Notes under the pieces: generated by a model
What the model saw: the letters and a program-made list of their open reading frames with translations, nothing else
Told to the model about the DNA's origin: nothing
Database searches by the model: none
Translations under genes and position numbers: made by a program
Origin: Daphnia pulex
Lineage: Eukaryota > Arthropoda > Branchiopoda > Diplostraca > Daphniidae
Direction of reading: 5' to 3'
DNA length: 64,000 nt
Assembly (NCBI RefSeq): GCF_021134715.1
Contig: NC_060018.1
Span: 4,481,501-4,545,500 of the forward strand
Part shown: piece after piece, positions 23,701 through 35,388 of the stretch
Layout: each line of letters begins with the position of its first letter
How positions within the stretch are numbered: position 1 is the stretch's first letter

Positions 23701-25367
23701 ATGAAACATGTCAACATTTGAAAGTTGAATGAACTCGACCAAATCTATTAAATATAAAAAGGGGGCTACCGGAAGCCGGACTTCCCTTCCCATTTGTGCA
23801 TTGGTCATACTCGCTCAAAATATATAGTACACAACTACTACGATAGTATAGTAAACTGGTGTAGAAGCGGGAGGAATAACCCACCCTTCCCCTCCCTTCG
23901 TCATTCACACACACACAGTTGACGCAATCAGCATCTTGGAAGCGCGTTTCCAGCTCGTGCAACGTCTGTGGCCGTGCCCTACTTAACGGTCGCCGAACCC
24001 CGTGAACGCGCGCGCACACGCGGTCGTCGACCTACCACCGAAATCGAGAGTTGTTGGGATTGTGTGTTTTATTTTTCCCAATGACGAATTCGTTTCACAA
24101 TCCCCTACATTTTTTATTCAGTTTCATTCGGCCTGTAATCAGAAAAATGTATACTAGATCCTGATGACTCAACAACATTTTACAACTTGCTCAACTGTCG
24201 GTTGTTTCATTTGAGAGCAAAAAGGTGGTTGATTGAAATGAGGGTATCGAGATGAAGGTAAGAGACAGGTCATTGGCGGTCGTTCACCTGTAAGCAGCTG
24301 CTCACACACACACACACACCTTGCCCCGGAGCGAAGGCTCTACACACACTGTACAAAACTCTCTGGTATACGGACGGATACCAACAACAAAATGGATCGC
24401 CAGCCCCCCTCGTGTTGTTGTTAACAAATTTCATTTAGGCCTCGTGGATGAGCAACAACCTATTTTATGTGGGTCATACTACTACTACTGTACAACTACT
24501 ACCCCCACGTGAATTCGTCACTTCGGTCAATGACCTTTAACAAAAAGGGTTTTATTTTATTTTATTTTCTTCCCCCACCCAGAAAATTAGAAATGAGGTC
24601 AAAGGATTCGATAAACTCTGGGTCACTCGAGCTGTTTGATGTAAATTGATAAGTGTGCAAGAGATACTGGAGAGTGATGATGAACTTTTACTGGGCGTCG
24701 GTAAATAGATCTACATGTACATGTGCGAGTGTACCTATTTCCAATAGTCGGATCGAATGTCGCCGATTTTTAAAGAATTGAATAAAAATCTGGCCGGCAG
24801 TTCGTTGACTTTTTTCCTCGATAAAATAAAATAAAAATGGTAACTTTTGTTTGTTTCCGTTAGGTATTACACATTGGCGGGGGCTATTGTGGTCATGTTG
24901 TGGATTGCAAAAGGGACTAGAAATGCGTAATAATATTAAGTTGCGCTTTGGTTGGTGGGAAGTTGTTTGTTGTTCCGCTTCGGGCGGCTTGGTTATTTTT
25001 CGGTGTGTGCGGGGAAACGGTCGCTTTACGGGCCACTAACCTCTGCGCCGGCGACGCTAGCGCCGCCTATTTTTATTTTTTTTTCCAGGCGCAGACGGTA
25101 ATTTAGCCGCCGGCAGAATTTCAAACGGATGGACCGAGACTACCAATATCCACAGAAAGTGACAGTGACCCACAGGTGAACGACCGATTTGATGATTGGG
25201 TAACAACTTCCCAAATTAAAATTTTTTTTTCTTCTCTCTTAATCTACAAATGATTTTAAACCAAACATTTTTGCTTACCTTGCAGCCTTCACACGAATGG
25301 ACGCCATAATGGAAGCCGGAAGCTTTATCTCCGCAAACGCGGCACAGGACAGTCGTTCCGTCAAATT
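19242..25367 (-). CDS. Eip75B: E75 nuclear receptor, common exons (DNA-binding and ligand-binding domains)
   Basis: Common exons: 25279-25367, 23534-23678, 22179-22417, 21290-21508, 21035-21209, 19242-20965. The first gives zinc finger 1 ([18 protein letters not shown]), the second gives finger 2 and the linker ([19 protein letters not shown] ... [12 protein letters not shown]), followed by [14 protein letters not shown]. The ligand-binding domain spans the next three exons and the start of the last ([22 protein letters not shown]). The long F region keeps E75 landmarks: [64 protein letters not shown], embedded in poly-Q, poly-S and poly-H. E75 is a heme-binding receptor induced by ecdysone that represses HR3-driven transcription during molting. 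With the five alternative first exons it gives proteins of 909-1102 residues. I found no exon that would join directly to finger 2 (a fly E75B-like form). Confidence 0.97.
22928..23039 (-). CDS. Eip75B: E75 alternative start exon that bypasses the DNA-binding domain
   Basis: A 112-nt segment starts ATGATG and ends at a GTACTT donor, with one leftover base G that joins the AVRFGRV exon (22417) in exactly the phase used by the normal upstream exon. It encodes 37 residues ([15 protein letters not shown]... [12 protein letters not shown]) and would yield an 822-residue receptor with the hinge and ligand-binding domain but neither zinc finger. E75 forms lacking part or all of the DNA-binding domain are known in insects. 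It lies in the intron between finger 2 and the hinge. No transcript evidence is available here. Confidence 0.72.
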
Positions 25368-25789
25368 CTGCAAAATTTCCAATTAAAACAAGAAACGTTA
25401 CAATTTGTTTTGTGCGTGAATAGACAATCAAACAAGTGAAAATTCCGTTTGGGTTTTAAAGAGCGCAACGATTGAAAGTCTCGTGCGTCACACACACAGG
25501 TTGACCTTCAAATCGAGTGGAAGTGGGAGGAGCACCAACCGGTTGGTGGGAGGAGCTCATTCGAAAAGGAAAATAAGAGACTCAGCTGTTAGCAGAAGGA
25601 AAAAAAAGGAGAAAAAGTCCTTCAATTCGGTCACTGACCGACTCAATACGTCAACATGGCCGCCAAAAATCATTCAAATAACGAAAAAACTGTCTGGTTT
25701 TTATCCGCCCTGACCTTGTCCGACGAATGACTTCCTCCATTTCACAATTTACTGAATTCAATTTAAATTTAAATTTAAGAAAAACGAAC

Positions 25790-26057
25790 CTATATCGAGT
25801 TCAGGCTCACGAAATTCTCTCCTCTCATTCTGAATGGGCAAAGGAGGTGCAAACATTGTTGAAACTGGCGGATGAACGACATCGTTCACCATTTGTTGCT
25901 GAACAACTTGATGATGCGACGGCGGATGGATGATGACGGATCGCGAGCAAGGATCCTGATGATGATGATGATGTACCGCCATATTTTGCAACATTAAAAC
26001 TGAAGGTTCAGTAGGCTCTTTGCCATTCTCACCGCCCACAACAATTTCACTTCTCAT
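25790..26057 (-). CDS. Eip75B: E75 alternative N-terminal exon 1 (nearest)
   Basis: 89 codons plus one G, donor GTTCGT, joining EFDGTTVL of the first zinc-finger exon. Its end EPELDI|E gives the smoothest lead into the DNA-binding domain. It is rich in His and Gln (HHHHHQDP, HHQVVQQQ). The intron to the finger exon is only 422 nt. Resulting protein: 952 residues. Confidence 0.8.
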
Positions 26058-26308
26058 TTTTGGTTTGGATAAAAAATAATCAAATTCCCTTTTGTCAAAA
26101 TTTCAAAATTCAAAATATAAAAAGGCACCGAATTCGATCACTTTCGCACACGACGGCGATGAACAAGACACTGAAAGAAAGTGTTTCCAAAAATCCACCT
26201 TAATACGAATAGAGTGGTCCTCTCTTTTCTTGTTGGGGAGGGGGGAGAGTGTAGTAGTGTGTGCGCAGAGGCGAACATCTAGCGACTAAAAGATGAGAGT
26301 GAAAGTAC

Positions 26309-26492
26309 CGGCCCCTAAAGTCGCCCCCCCCCACTTGCCCAAAGGGAATGAAGAAGAAGCAGGAGGAGGAGGGAGGAGGTGGCCATAAGGAAACGACGAG
26401 GAGGTGGGTTCTATAACCGCCGCCGTTTCCAAGAGGTTATCTACCTTGAACTGCTTCACGCTCACGACGCCGACTTTGCGCTTTTCGTCCAT
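26309..26492 (-). CDS. Eip75B: E75 alternative N-terminal exon 2
   Basis: 61 codons from MDEKRKVGVVSVKQF to LGA plus one G, donor GTACTT; phase identical to the other E75 start exons. Composition is Pro/Ser rich in its second half. It lies 250 bp 5' of the exon at 25790-26057, so the two probably have separate promoters. Resulting protein: 924 residues. Confidence 0.65.
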
Positions 26493-28487
26493 TTCTCTCC
26501 GACTTACGGTAGAGAAGAATTAAAATAAAAATTTTGTCGTCTGAAAAATTCAAGTTTCAATTTCAAGGAAAATTGACTCAAAAAGTTTGTTTCCGTTGTT
26601 GCAATGTCAAGGTGCGCAGCAGTTGAATTAATAAAAATTCATAAAAGGAAATAGAAGGTTTTTGTTTTTTTAAGTCTCTCTGGCTGGTAGACTCGGCGTT
26701 CAGCCGCCGGTGCCAATGCTCCTGCGTGCCGGGCGTTGAACTTGGGGAGTTGTGCCGCAGCACGCAGCAGCAGCAGCAGTCGAATCGTGATTATCATTTA
26801 AGAAGGAGCCTTGTCTAAAAAGTCGTGAGAACAGGTAAAAGGGAGCTGCTGTCCATGGGTAGGAAGAAAAAAGAGATAAATCAAACAAGAGGCCACTAGT
26901 GTGTCCTTCACTCTCCGGATACCCAAAAGACTCTTTTTTTTTAACACAACAAAAAACCCATTTTCTGGCCTTGAAATGTTTTTCTTCTTCGTCTGCTCGT
27001 GTGTACCATCACGTAGGAAATGTCAAACTCGTTGATGGTTTCGTTCGAAATTAAGGCCATGAGAAAAGGTGAATCGGGTTCATTGGTCTTTTCTTTCCAG
27101 GAGCTTCCAGCGAGAGTTAAATGGGGGGGTTCTCGTGACCTTGTTTCAAATCAAGGTCGACAGAATCACAGGAGGGTTAATCAGCAGGTTGATTGAACTA
27201 AAAAACAACAAAACAATTTCGGATGAATGGAAGCAAATGTCAACAACAACAACTAGAAGCCAAAAGGGGTTGTTGCACTTGGTCATTGGCCGGATTCAAA
27301 GGAATTGTGTATTAGCCAATAATTTCCCATCAAATCTTTTATATTTCTTTTTTTCTAAATTTAAGATGTGTAACTGCTTTGCCTTTTCGCTGTTGTTCCA
27401 AGAAATGAGGGGAAAAACAACAAGTAACGGGTTATCTGCCTGGTAGCGCGTTACGCTCCCGTAAAAAATAAATTACATCCCCAGTGTCTGCGTATTGTTT
27501 TCTTTTATCTTCTGTCGGGAGTTGAATTCGGGAGTGTGTTGACACTACCAAATTAAAACAAACCAACCGTTGGCGACAGTTCTTTCGTTATTCCCCGGAT
27601 TTTGTCAACTTGGCGTTTGGAATACCCAATGAAGAAATAAAAGAAGAAAAAACCAAACCAAAAAACAATTCAGATAACAAGAATCAACATCTCTATAAGA
27701 AATGTGTACTAAGAGGAAAGGAGAAGGAGGTCAACGCACCACCTTGGCCGAACGTCCTCTGCTCACGTTGCCGGCCGTTGTTATGATTATACACACACAC
27801 ACACAACTCTTTAGGTGGTAGAGGAAAGGTGTTTTTTTCTTCTTTACGACTTTGGGGCGGGCTTGGTTAGCAAAACTTTTTTTGGGGAAAATTCTTTATA
27901 TTTTTTCCCGCAGCTGGACGATAAATCCCGTCGTACATGTAACGGTTTTTTCTTCTCCGGGAGGGTGACCGACACACACCTGCGCTTTTCCCTTTCATCG
28001 TTTGGACGTTGCACTCTCTTTTTACCGGTCAAGTCTCTGACCGAAAGTCTTTGACCAACTTTTTATTGATCTCCATAGTCTACTTACACCAATCCACCAA
28101 CTTGCCACCATTTCCACCTATCAACTTCTCATTTTTCTGGATTCATCTACTTTGATATGATTAACAAACTCGGACCAAATGAATTGCTCTGAGTAAGTTG
28201 AAACTCATTTACAGAAAACAAGCTATTTTGTAATTCGGTTTACAGTTGATAGAAGTTAATCTTTGAATCAACTTGTAGCATCATCGCAAAAATCGTAGGA
28301 TTTAAACTTATTTGCAATAATCAAAAGCTGAAACGGTACTGTGCCGAAAGAAAACATCCATTTTCAATGGAGGCAGTGTATAACATTGGGACAATACGTT
28401 TTACGGTTTTTGGTTTCGAGAACGCGTGCATGGCCGAGAGAGTGGAGAATAAAGAAAAAGAGTTGATACTAAATAACTTTTGGGCTA

Positions 28488-28512
28488 GTGTGTGTGTGTG
28501 TGTGTGTGTGTG
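28488..28512. repeat. (GT)n microsatellite
   Basis: About 25 bases of GT repeat in an E75 intron. Confidence 0.9.
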
Positions 28513-29799
28513 CGGGGTTGATTGCGGTCGTTCCCGCCGGGTGGCAGCGGCGGCGCTCAAGTCCCGCAAACTCCACACACACACACAACTACCTGGTTCA
28601 CTCGAGTTCAGTCACGGTCGTTCGCATCTTTTTTTTTTTCTTTTTTTCCATTTCTATTGTCAACTTTTTACTTCAAAAAACAGACAAACAAACAAAACTG
28701 TTCTTTTATTTCCTTTTGACTTGGATTTATTTTGTTTCTTATTTCCCTTTCTTTTAGCCTCGGTCAGATGTCGTTCACTTCTTATCTTATTTGAATATTC
28801 ATCGAGGACAGACACACACAAAAAGGGTATCGATACGGTTGGGGGGGACTAACAAGAATGGGCCAATGACCGCCTGACCTCGACGGATAAAATTGTTGTG
28901 TTTTTGATTTTGACTTATATCCTCCCCAGAAAGTTTTTCTCATGGCCCAGCTTTTTCAGTCTCTCTGTTCCGGAATAATCCTGTTAATCACAACTTGCCC
29001 AAAACATTTCTACTTTTATCCTTGAACCTAGTGAACTACTGACTTTTGACACATCCAGAAAAGAAGGAAAAACAATCCCCCCCCCCCAAACACACTGGAA
29101 AAGCTTTGCTTAAAACGACTCCTTGTTCAATACGAGTCGAAGAACATTTTGAACGAAAAACTTTCGGTTTTCCTTTTTTTCCCCCGAAAAAACACGTGTA
29201 TAAACGTGTCATCGATAAAGTTCTTTAGCACGAAATTATATTTGCCATGTGTGTGGGTTATTTTTACGTAGACAAGTGGGGGGGTTGCAACAACTTTCTC
29301 TCGAAAAGAATTTGGAATATTTTTAGGAGCCCCTAAATTTTCGGTTGTTACCCTAACGTAACTTTCCCTTGTTTGAGGGGGAGGATTGAACTAGATTCTC
29401 CCCCCTATGTACGTACGAGGCCGACAAAAACACAAGACAGGAAAAAGGAAAAAAAAATTCCTGTTTTTAGAATTCATCCCCCCCTCTCGTCGGTCGGTCG
29501 AAGCCAAGCTGGAAAAAAAAAGGAAAGAGGAGAGAGTGCAGTGCACTGCGATAGCCTCGTGCGCTACTTGGGGGGAGACCATTGCCCCGGAGGGAGCTGG
29601 CCGTGACCTACTTGTCGGGCGACGACCTCCGAATCGATCCAGTACCCCTGTGAGTTGGCTCCGCCTTTCCCCCCAGTTTCTTTTTTAAAAAAAGGAGGAG
29701 GCGGTGGCTAGACTCCCCAGTCACACACAAATGTGTCCATTCACCTCGTGCACGTTCCCACCCATTGGGGGGGATTCTTTTTTAGAAATGGGAAGTGAT

Positions 29800-29811
29800 G
29801 CCATCTAGCGG
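29800..29811 (+). promoter_or_regulatory. CATCTAGCGG word (CTCF-core-like)
   Basis: Second GCCATCTAGCGG copy, same orientation, about 0.7 kb downstream of the E75 start exon at 30517-30754 and 77 bp from a TGACGTCA. Confidence 0.4.
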
Positions 29812-30516
29812 TCGATCGATAAACTGGTTCGCGAAAAAAGATCGGCAAACCAAACAGAGTGGGGTTGGGGGGTCGCTTTGACGTCATCGGGTGGCCAAGA
29901 GTTCGATGAACCAGGCGAGTGCGCTTATAGCGAAAGTGACCTACATCGAACCCCTCTCTCAAACAGCCCTGACATAAGTTGTATTTATTTGTTCCGACAA
30001 AATAATAAAAGGGAACCAAAAAAAAAAAGACTTTCATCCAATCGCCTGTTTTGCCCGAATCTGGAATTCATAATAAACGGACTGGACAAAACTCTGTGCG
30101 TGTTTCAGTTCCAATAAAGGAACAGACCGAAAATGTGTCGCTGATCGGTAAGATGATGATAAATAAAAGCAGATTGCGCTGTCGCAGATAGTGACGTCAG
30201 GGAACGAGCGGGCAGTCACCCCGAGGCCGTGAAAAATAGGGCAAAATACAAATGCACACGACTGATACCGACTATATGATTGGGTAACAACCGACTGACG
30301 GCCACATCTGTGAGTCGCAGCTTTAAAATAAAGCTGTTTGGCAACTCACAGACACAGACACACTTTTTCGTTCCTTTATCAGGACTCTTTTTAATCACCT
30401 CAGTTCGATGACCGATTGAAATAAAAAATGAAAAGTAAAATTTCGACAGAGAAAATGTTTTTTCAAGATTTTCCCGTTAAGTAGGACAAAACGGGAATGA
30501 GTTTAAGCGATGATAC

Positions 30517-30754
30517 CTTCGGAGAAGATGAGGTGAGAGTGTGTCGGTTGACTGGACCAGAAAAATTGGCCCATGGTGGTGGTGGCAGCGGTGGCCAGCA
30601 AGGGAAGAGGTGAAAGAGAAACCGGAGATGACGGTTCACTTTCCAACAGCCGGCCGTCTACCAGTAGAGTCGTGTTAAAGACTTTCTCCGCAGACTTTCT
30701 CCCTTTCTCCTCCGTCACCTCATTTTTGACAGGATTACGATTTTGCACTTTCAT
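30517..30754 (-). CDS. Eip75B: E75 alternative N-terminal exon 3
   Basis: 79 codons from MKVQNRNPVKNEV to IFSE plus one G, donor GTATCA, in the shared phase, so it can read into EFDGTTVL. The N-terminal half is basic and acidic (TEEKGRKSAEK), the second half Ser/Pro/Ala rich. Resulting protein: 942 residues. It resembles no other protein I know. Confidence 0.7.
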
Positions 30755-32990
30755 CGCAAAACTTTTTCTCTCTCTTCTGTTTTTTTTTTTTTTAAATTGA
30801 ATTAAAAATGTTTTTCACACAACTGTCACACAGAACACTAATTGCTAATTGGTTGTTGTTGTGCTGATTTACGTCTGTGCTTCTATCACCCACGAGATTA
30901 CAGGAGCAAGTGAGTTGCGACGACGTTCAACGCACAGGCCAATGCACTCTACAACTCACTAAACTCTCTGTGGCATATACGCACACAAGTCGGCGGTGGG
31001 CGCCGGACCCCCACCACCTCCCCCCACTTTGCGCGCCTGCGTTCCAATCAACATCCCCCCCACCCTCATTCGCCGGGCTGATTTTATTTTTTTATTATTT
31101 CTCAAAAGGTGCAAAAGTCCAATTCCCGCTGCATGTGCAACTAATCTCAGCTGATTATGGCCACATTACGACATGCACCTTTTAGTTTCAGCTTATTAGG
31201 GAATCATCAAGTTAATCATTGTTAAAAATTAGGGCGATGATTAATGAATGATGGGAAAAGTTGGTCGACAAAACCCAACAGGGTGAATAATAAACAATTG
31301 GAACGACGCAGGGGTTGAACGACCGACGCTGAACGAAAAAGCGTGCCAAGGACGAAGCCGTCCAAGGATCGCGCTGGCGCAAGCGCAATTGAAAAGAGGA
31401 GGAATCATTTTACCGCGCGCGTAACATGTGTGTGTGCAACCCGAACGGCCCTTGTCGCGTGCTCAACATTCGTTCATTTTCTCCTCTTGTTCTTCTTCTT
31501 TTTGGGTGATTTATTTATAATTTACACATTCACATTTGTCTATTTTCAGGGATCCTGCCAGTGCCCCATCAGCAGCGCCATCTGTCGTCGGCTGGCCCAA
31601 CCCCATTGTGGGCCAGTGAGAGTGTCAAAAGAAAATAAGATGGATGAAAGACAAAAGACAGGCTGCAGCAGCAAGATGGGGAGAGAGATTAATCTAGGTC
31701 ATCCACCCTGCACGGAGACTAGTCCGTTGCACTCTCTCTTTTATGCCTTCATCCACTCCCTACACACCACCACCACCACCCACTTTCACTCCCTCAGAAA
31801 AAAAAACGTCACACCGTCAACCGCAATCGGCGCCCTACCACCACCTACCTAACCTCTCCACTGTCGCGTCTTTTTTTATTTTTTCATCCAGTGCTGTTTG
31901 TGTGTTCCAAAAGTCCCGAGAGCAGTGGCCGCCAAGTCGGTCACGAACCGCCGCTATCTCCAAACACACACAACACGCACCTCTCAATCGAACAGTTACG
32001 TATGCATAATCATCACAGACGAAAAACCCCAAAATGTTCTAGATCATATTTACCATGTCATTCATTCAATCGAAGATATTTGACTAGCACGATTCACAAA
32101 TAATCAAATGAAAAAAGGGGATAAAATAATAGGGGATGGCGGGAATCACGTAGATGCCGATTCGTGCAAATCACAACAGGCCAAAAAAACAAACAGGCAT
32201 CTGGATCCGTTTTTCTTCATTTTGATTTCGTGAGTTGCCTGTGTATTTCAGACTCGCCTTAACCTACTTTCTTCGAGGCCAGAGCGATGAACTCGAGCGG
32301 GTCGTCATGGCAACCCCCACCACCACCCCACACATATGTGTGTGTGCTGTGCGTGTATAGCACTGAATTTTTCAAGGAGTTTTTTAAACGAAAGATATGT
32401 GTGCCCACTCACACACACACCAACTCCTACACGCGCAGCTCTTTTTCAGAGTTGCCTAATCTCGGCGTTCAGATTCTATAAGGACCTTGACTGATTTGAG
32501 TCATCTCAAATTTGGTTGTTTCTTTTTCAATTTAAAAAATGATTGGTGACGCAATCAAGTTCAAATCATCAACTCTGTCCGCATTTCAAGTTTGAGACAT
32601 TTTTCGGGATTTTTCGGAAATAAATGAACAAAAGTTTTTGCTTTTTGTTAGAAGCCAGAGGTAAAAATGAAAGTTGGCACAAGAAGGGGGGGGGGGGAGG
32701 CAGCAAGAGGGAGCGAAACGAGGACGCCGGGGCATCGGCCCCGGTCGTTCACTGCCCTCATTCCCGGTCACTCACGCCGCCCCCCTTTCCCCTCCCCTAC
32801 TCTCTATACACACACACAAGAGTTCTATGTGTTTGCGCTACCTATTTCAATCTCGTCCACTATCGCTTTTCTTCTTCTTTTTTTATTTTAAAAGATTCGC
32901 TATTTGGAAATTTCCCTTCAATAAAATGGCGACTTGTTCCCTCCATCTTTTAAATCAATTTTTTAAAATTTAAGTTTTTGGTTTTTTTAC

Positions 32991-33129
32991 CTGCAAGGAC
33001 GCGTCCCAATAATTCAGTGTCGCTGTCGTTGACATTCGACGACGCCATGGATGGAATCTCTTTGCGATCGGCAACGCACATCCTTTCGGAATAAATCAGT
33101 TCGTCGGTAAAATAATCCTCAACCGTCAT
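32991..33129 (-). CDS. Eip75B: E75 alternative N-terminal exon 4
   Basis: 46 codons plus one G, donor GTAAAA, shared phase. The first ATG gives MTVEDYFTDELIYSERM ... and the exon ends LLGRVLA. The frame stays open 5' of the ATG but starts with GTG, so 33129 is preferred. The peptide is acidic and short. Resulting protein: 909 residues. Confidence 0.7.
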
Positions 33130-35376
33130 CTCCTTAAACTCACCGAGGAATTTCAAAATTGTTTTTTCAATTTCAAACTTGTTTCGTTCAATCACTTTTT
33201 TTGACTTTGCGGGATCTCAGTTTACTCGATTGGATATGAGCAAACACACACTTTTGTTCATAAGATAAAAGAAGGAAAACTTGTGAAGTAGAAACAACAA
33301 CACGAGAGAGATTTGTATCAAGAGAGCCGGATCGATCGGCTGCTGGATCAACAGTGGGTGCTGCACGGTTCAAGACTGACTTTCGTTCATTTTCACTTTG
33401 CTCTCCACTTGCACCGAAAAAAGAAACACCACCACACTAGGGAGGAGGGCTAGTAGTCGAGAGAGTAGGAGGTGCGACCTAGTATCAGCGTGGATATGCG
33501 CGCGCGGGACCGCTTTTGAATATGTGAAGGTCCAAACGCGGGAGCTAGCGGAGGGGAAAAAATATAAAAATAAAGAAAGAAAAAAACTTTCGCCCGTCCT
33601 CCTTCGGCTTTTCTCTCTTCTTCTCTTCAGATTCGCTCCTCCCCGTTTTCTTATATCGAAAAAACTTTCGCCCGGCTCTGCTTTTTTCTTTTTTCTTCAG
33701 AAATAAACTCTCCCTTCTGTGCGGCTACACACAGGTATGGTTTGGTAAGGTGTAGGTTAGTGCTATGTATATCCCCCCACTACTACTATTACTACTACAA
33801 CTGTTGTAGTACTATAAAGAATGACTAGTAGCACGGTGACCTACTAACAGCCCCGATTGTGGGCCAAGCGGTCATCAACATCACTTTTACTCCGAAATCC
33901 GCAGAATCGAAACCCAATCCTTACACAATATCTCTGTCACCCATTTAGAATCAAAAGGCAGTCACTAAGAATTAAATTCACACTCGACCTCAATTATAAT
34001 TGTCCCCGAAAATTCCATTTTTGGCGGACAGGTTTTTTTTTAAGACTCGATCCATCAAACATCCAGCGCAAATATAATTACAGTCATAGTCCAATTTCCT
34101 GATCGAAAAGAGAAAGAAAGTTTTTTTTTTTTTTCCAATATGAAGGGAAAAGTTTTTCTCACGCGAGAAACCCTCCTTGAAAAGGAGAGAAATTGAGAAC
34201 AACCGAAATTTGTCGACAATTTAAAAAGTGCAATCGATTGTGTGTGGATGCAAGATTCAGATTATCCGATAAAACAATTAGAAAACACTTTCATCGCAAG
34301 GTGTTATTCCTTGACCAGAGAGGCAGTGAAACGTGCCAAAAACAGAGAAAAAAATGGACCCACCATGCCTATCGAAAGTGCAAGTTCGTTGGCCCCAAAC
34401 AACCAAATGGAAAAGACGGAAAATCGTGTCACTAGGTCGAAGAGAGTTGATGAAATTCTCTCGCCCATGTGACGGACGATGGGGGAGCCCTATGTGTACT
34501 TGAAGCAGCGCAGCTCTAGCGGCCGCAACCTAAAGCAAAAATCCTAAATTTTTATTTTTTCTCTCCCAAATTTGAAAATGAAAACTCGGTCATATAAAAA
34601 ACCCATGTACTCCACACACAATCGTGGAAAAACGAACCCTCTTGTCCCTTCTCGTACACGGTCGGCTTAATGAGGTTTCATTAACGGAAGTCGTTTTGCG
34701 CACTTTATTAAAAATAAAAAAAAAATACTTAATTGATAAATTGATTGTGCGGTTGAAACGATTTCCTAGTGAGGCAACAAACACCGTTTAAGAATTATTT
34801 AAAAAAAATAAATAAATAAACGAAAGAGAGAGCGATTAAAATTGCTTAAGTAAAAAATTGGATATTGTACCAAACAAGACAAGGAAAGGAAAAAGAAAAA
34901 ACAAACAATCGCGCCCCTTTCCATTCTGTCCTCATTTTCCCTTTTTTTTTTAAATGGACTTCTTCTTCTGCCCAACCAAACGTTTTCTCCCAAAGATGTC
35001 GCTTTCATTTAATTATTAGGCCAACGCTCTCTCTCTCGCTTGCGACTCTTTTGATCTACAAAAATTCAGGCTCTCCTTCTTTCGCCCAGCGAACAACACG
35101 TCCTCATTTCGGCAGGATCATCGGACTCGAATGAGAGCATCGGTCATCTTAATCATCGACATCACACACAGATGGCAGCTCGCATCGCCCAAAAAGTGAA
35201 AATAGATCACACAAGAGTCTCTATCTCATTTACATATTGATTACCAAAAAAATAATTTAATTGACTCAAATCGTCGACTGATGCAATTGGAGGTTGCAAG
35301 TTCATCAACTCGACGTTTTTAATAAGAAAAGAAAATGTGACCTTGGATGTATTTTTAAATCGTTCAGCGCTGCGCT

Positions 35377-35388
35377 GCCATCTAGCGG
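35377..35388 (+). promoter_or_regulatory. CATCTAGCGG word (CTCF-core-like)
   Basis: Third GCCATCTAGCGG copy in the same orientation, between the start exons at 33 kb and 38 kb, and 32 bp from an exact TCAAGGTCA. Confidence 0.4.

Noticed and set aside
23711-24019. Minus-strand open frame considered as a fly E75B-like exon joining zinc finger 2
   Set aside because: No good donor in phase 0 was found at its end, it reads toward the finger exon in another frame, and its composition is not like the other E75 start exons.
28860-31200. Dense homopolymers and GT/CA runs tested as CRISPR-like or satellite arrays
   Set aside because: No regular repeat-spacer unit; these are dispersed simple repeats in introns of a eukaryotic genome.
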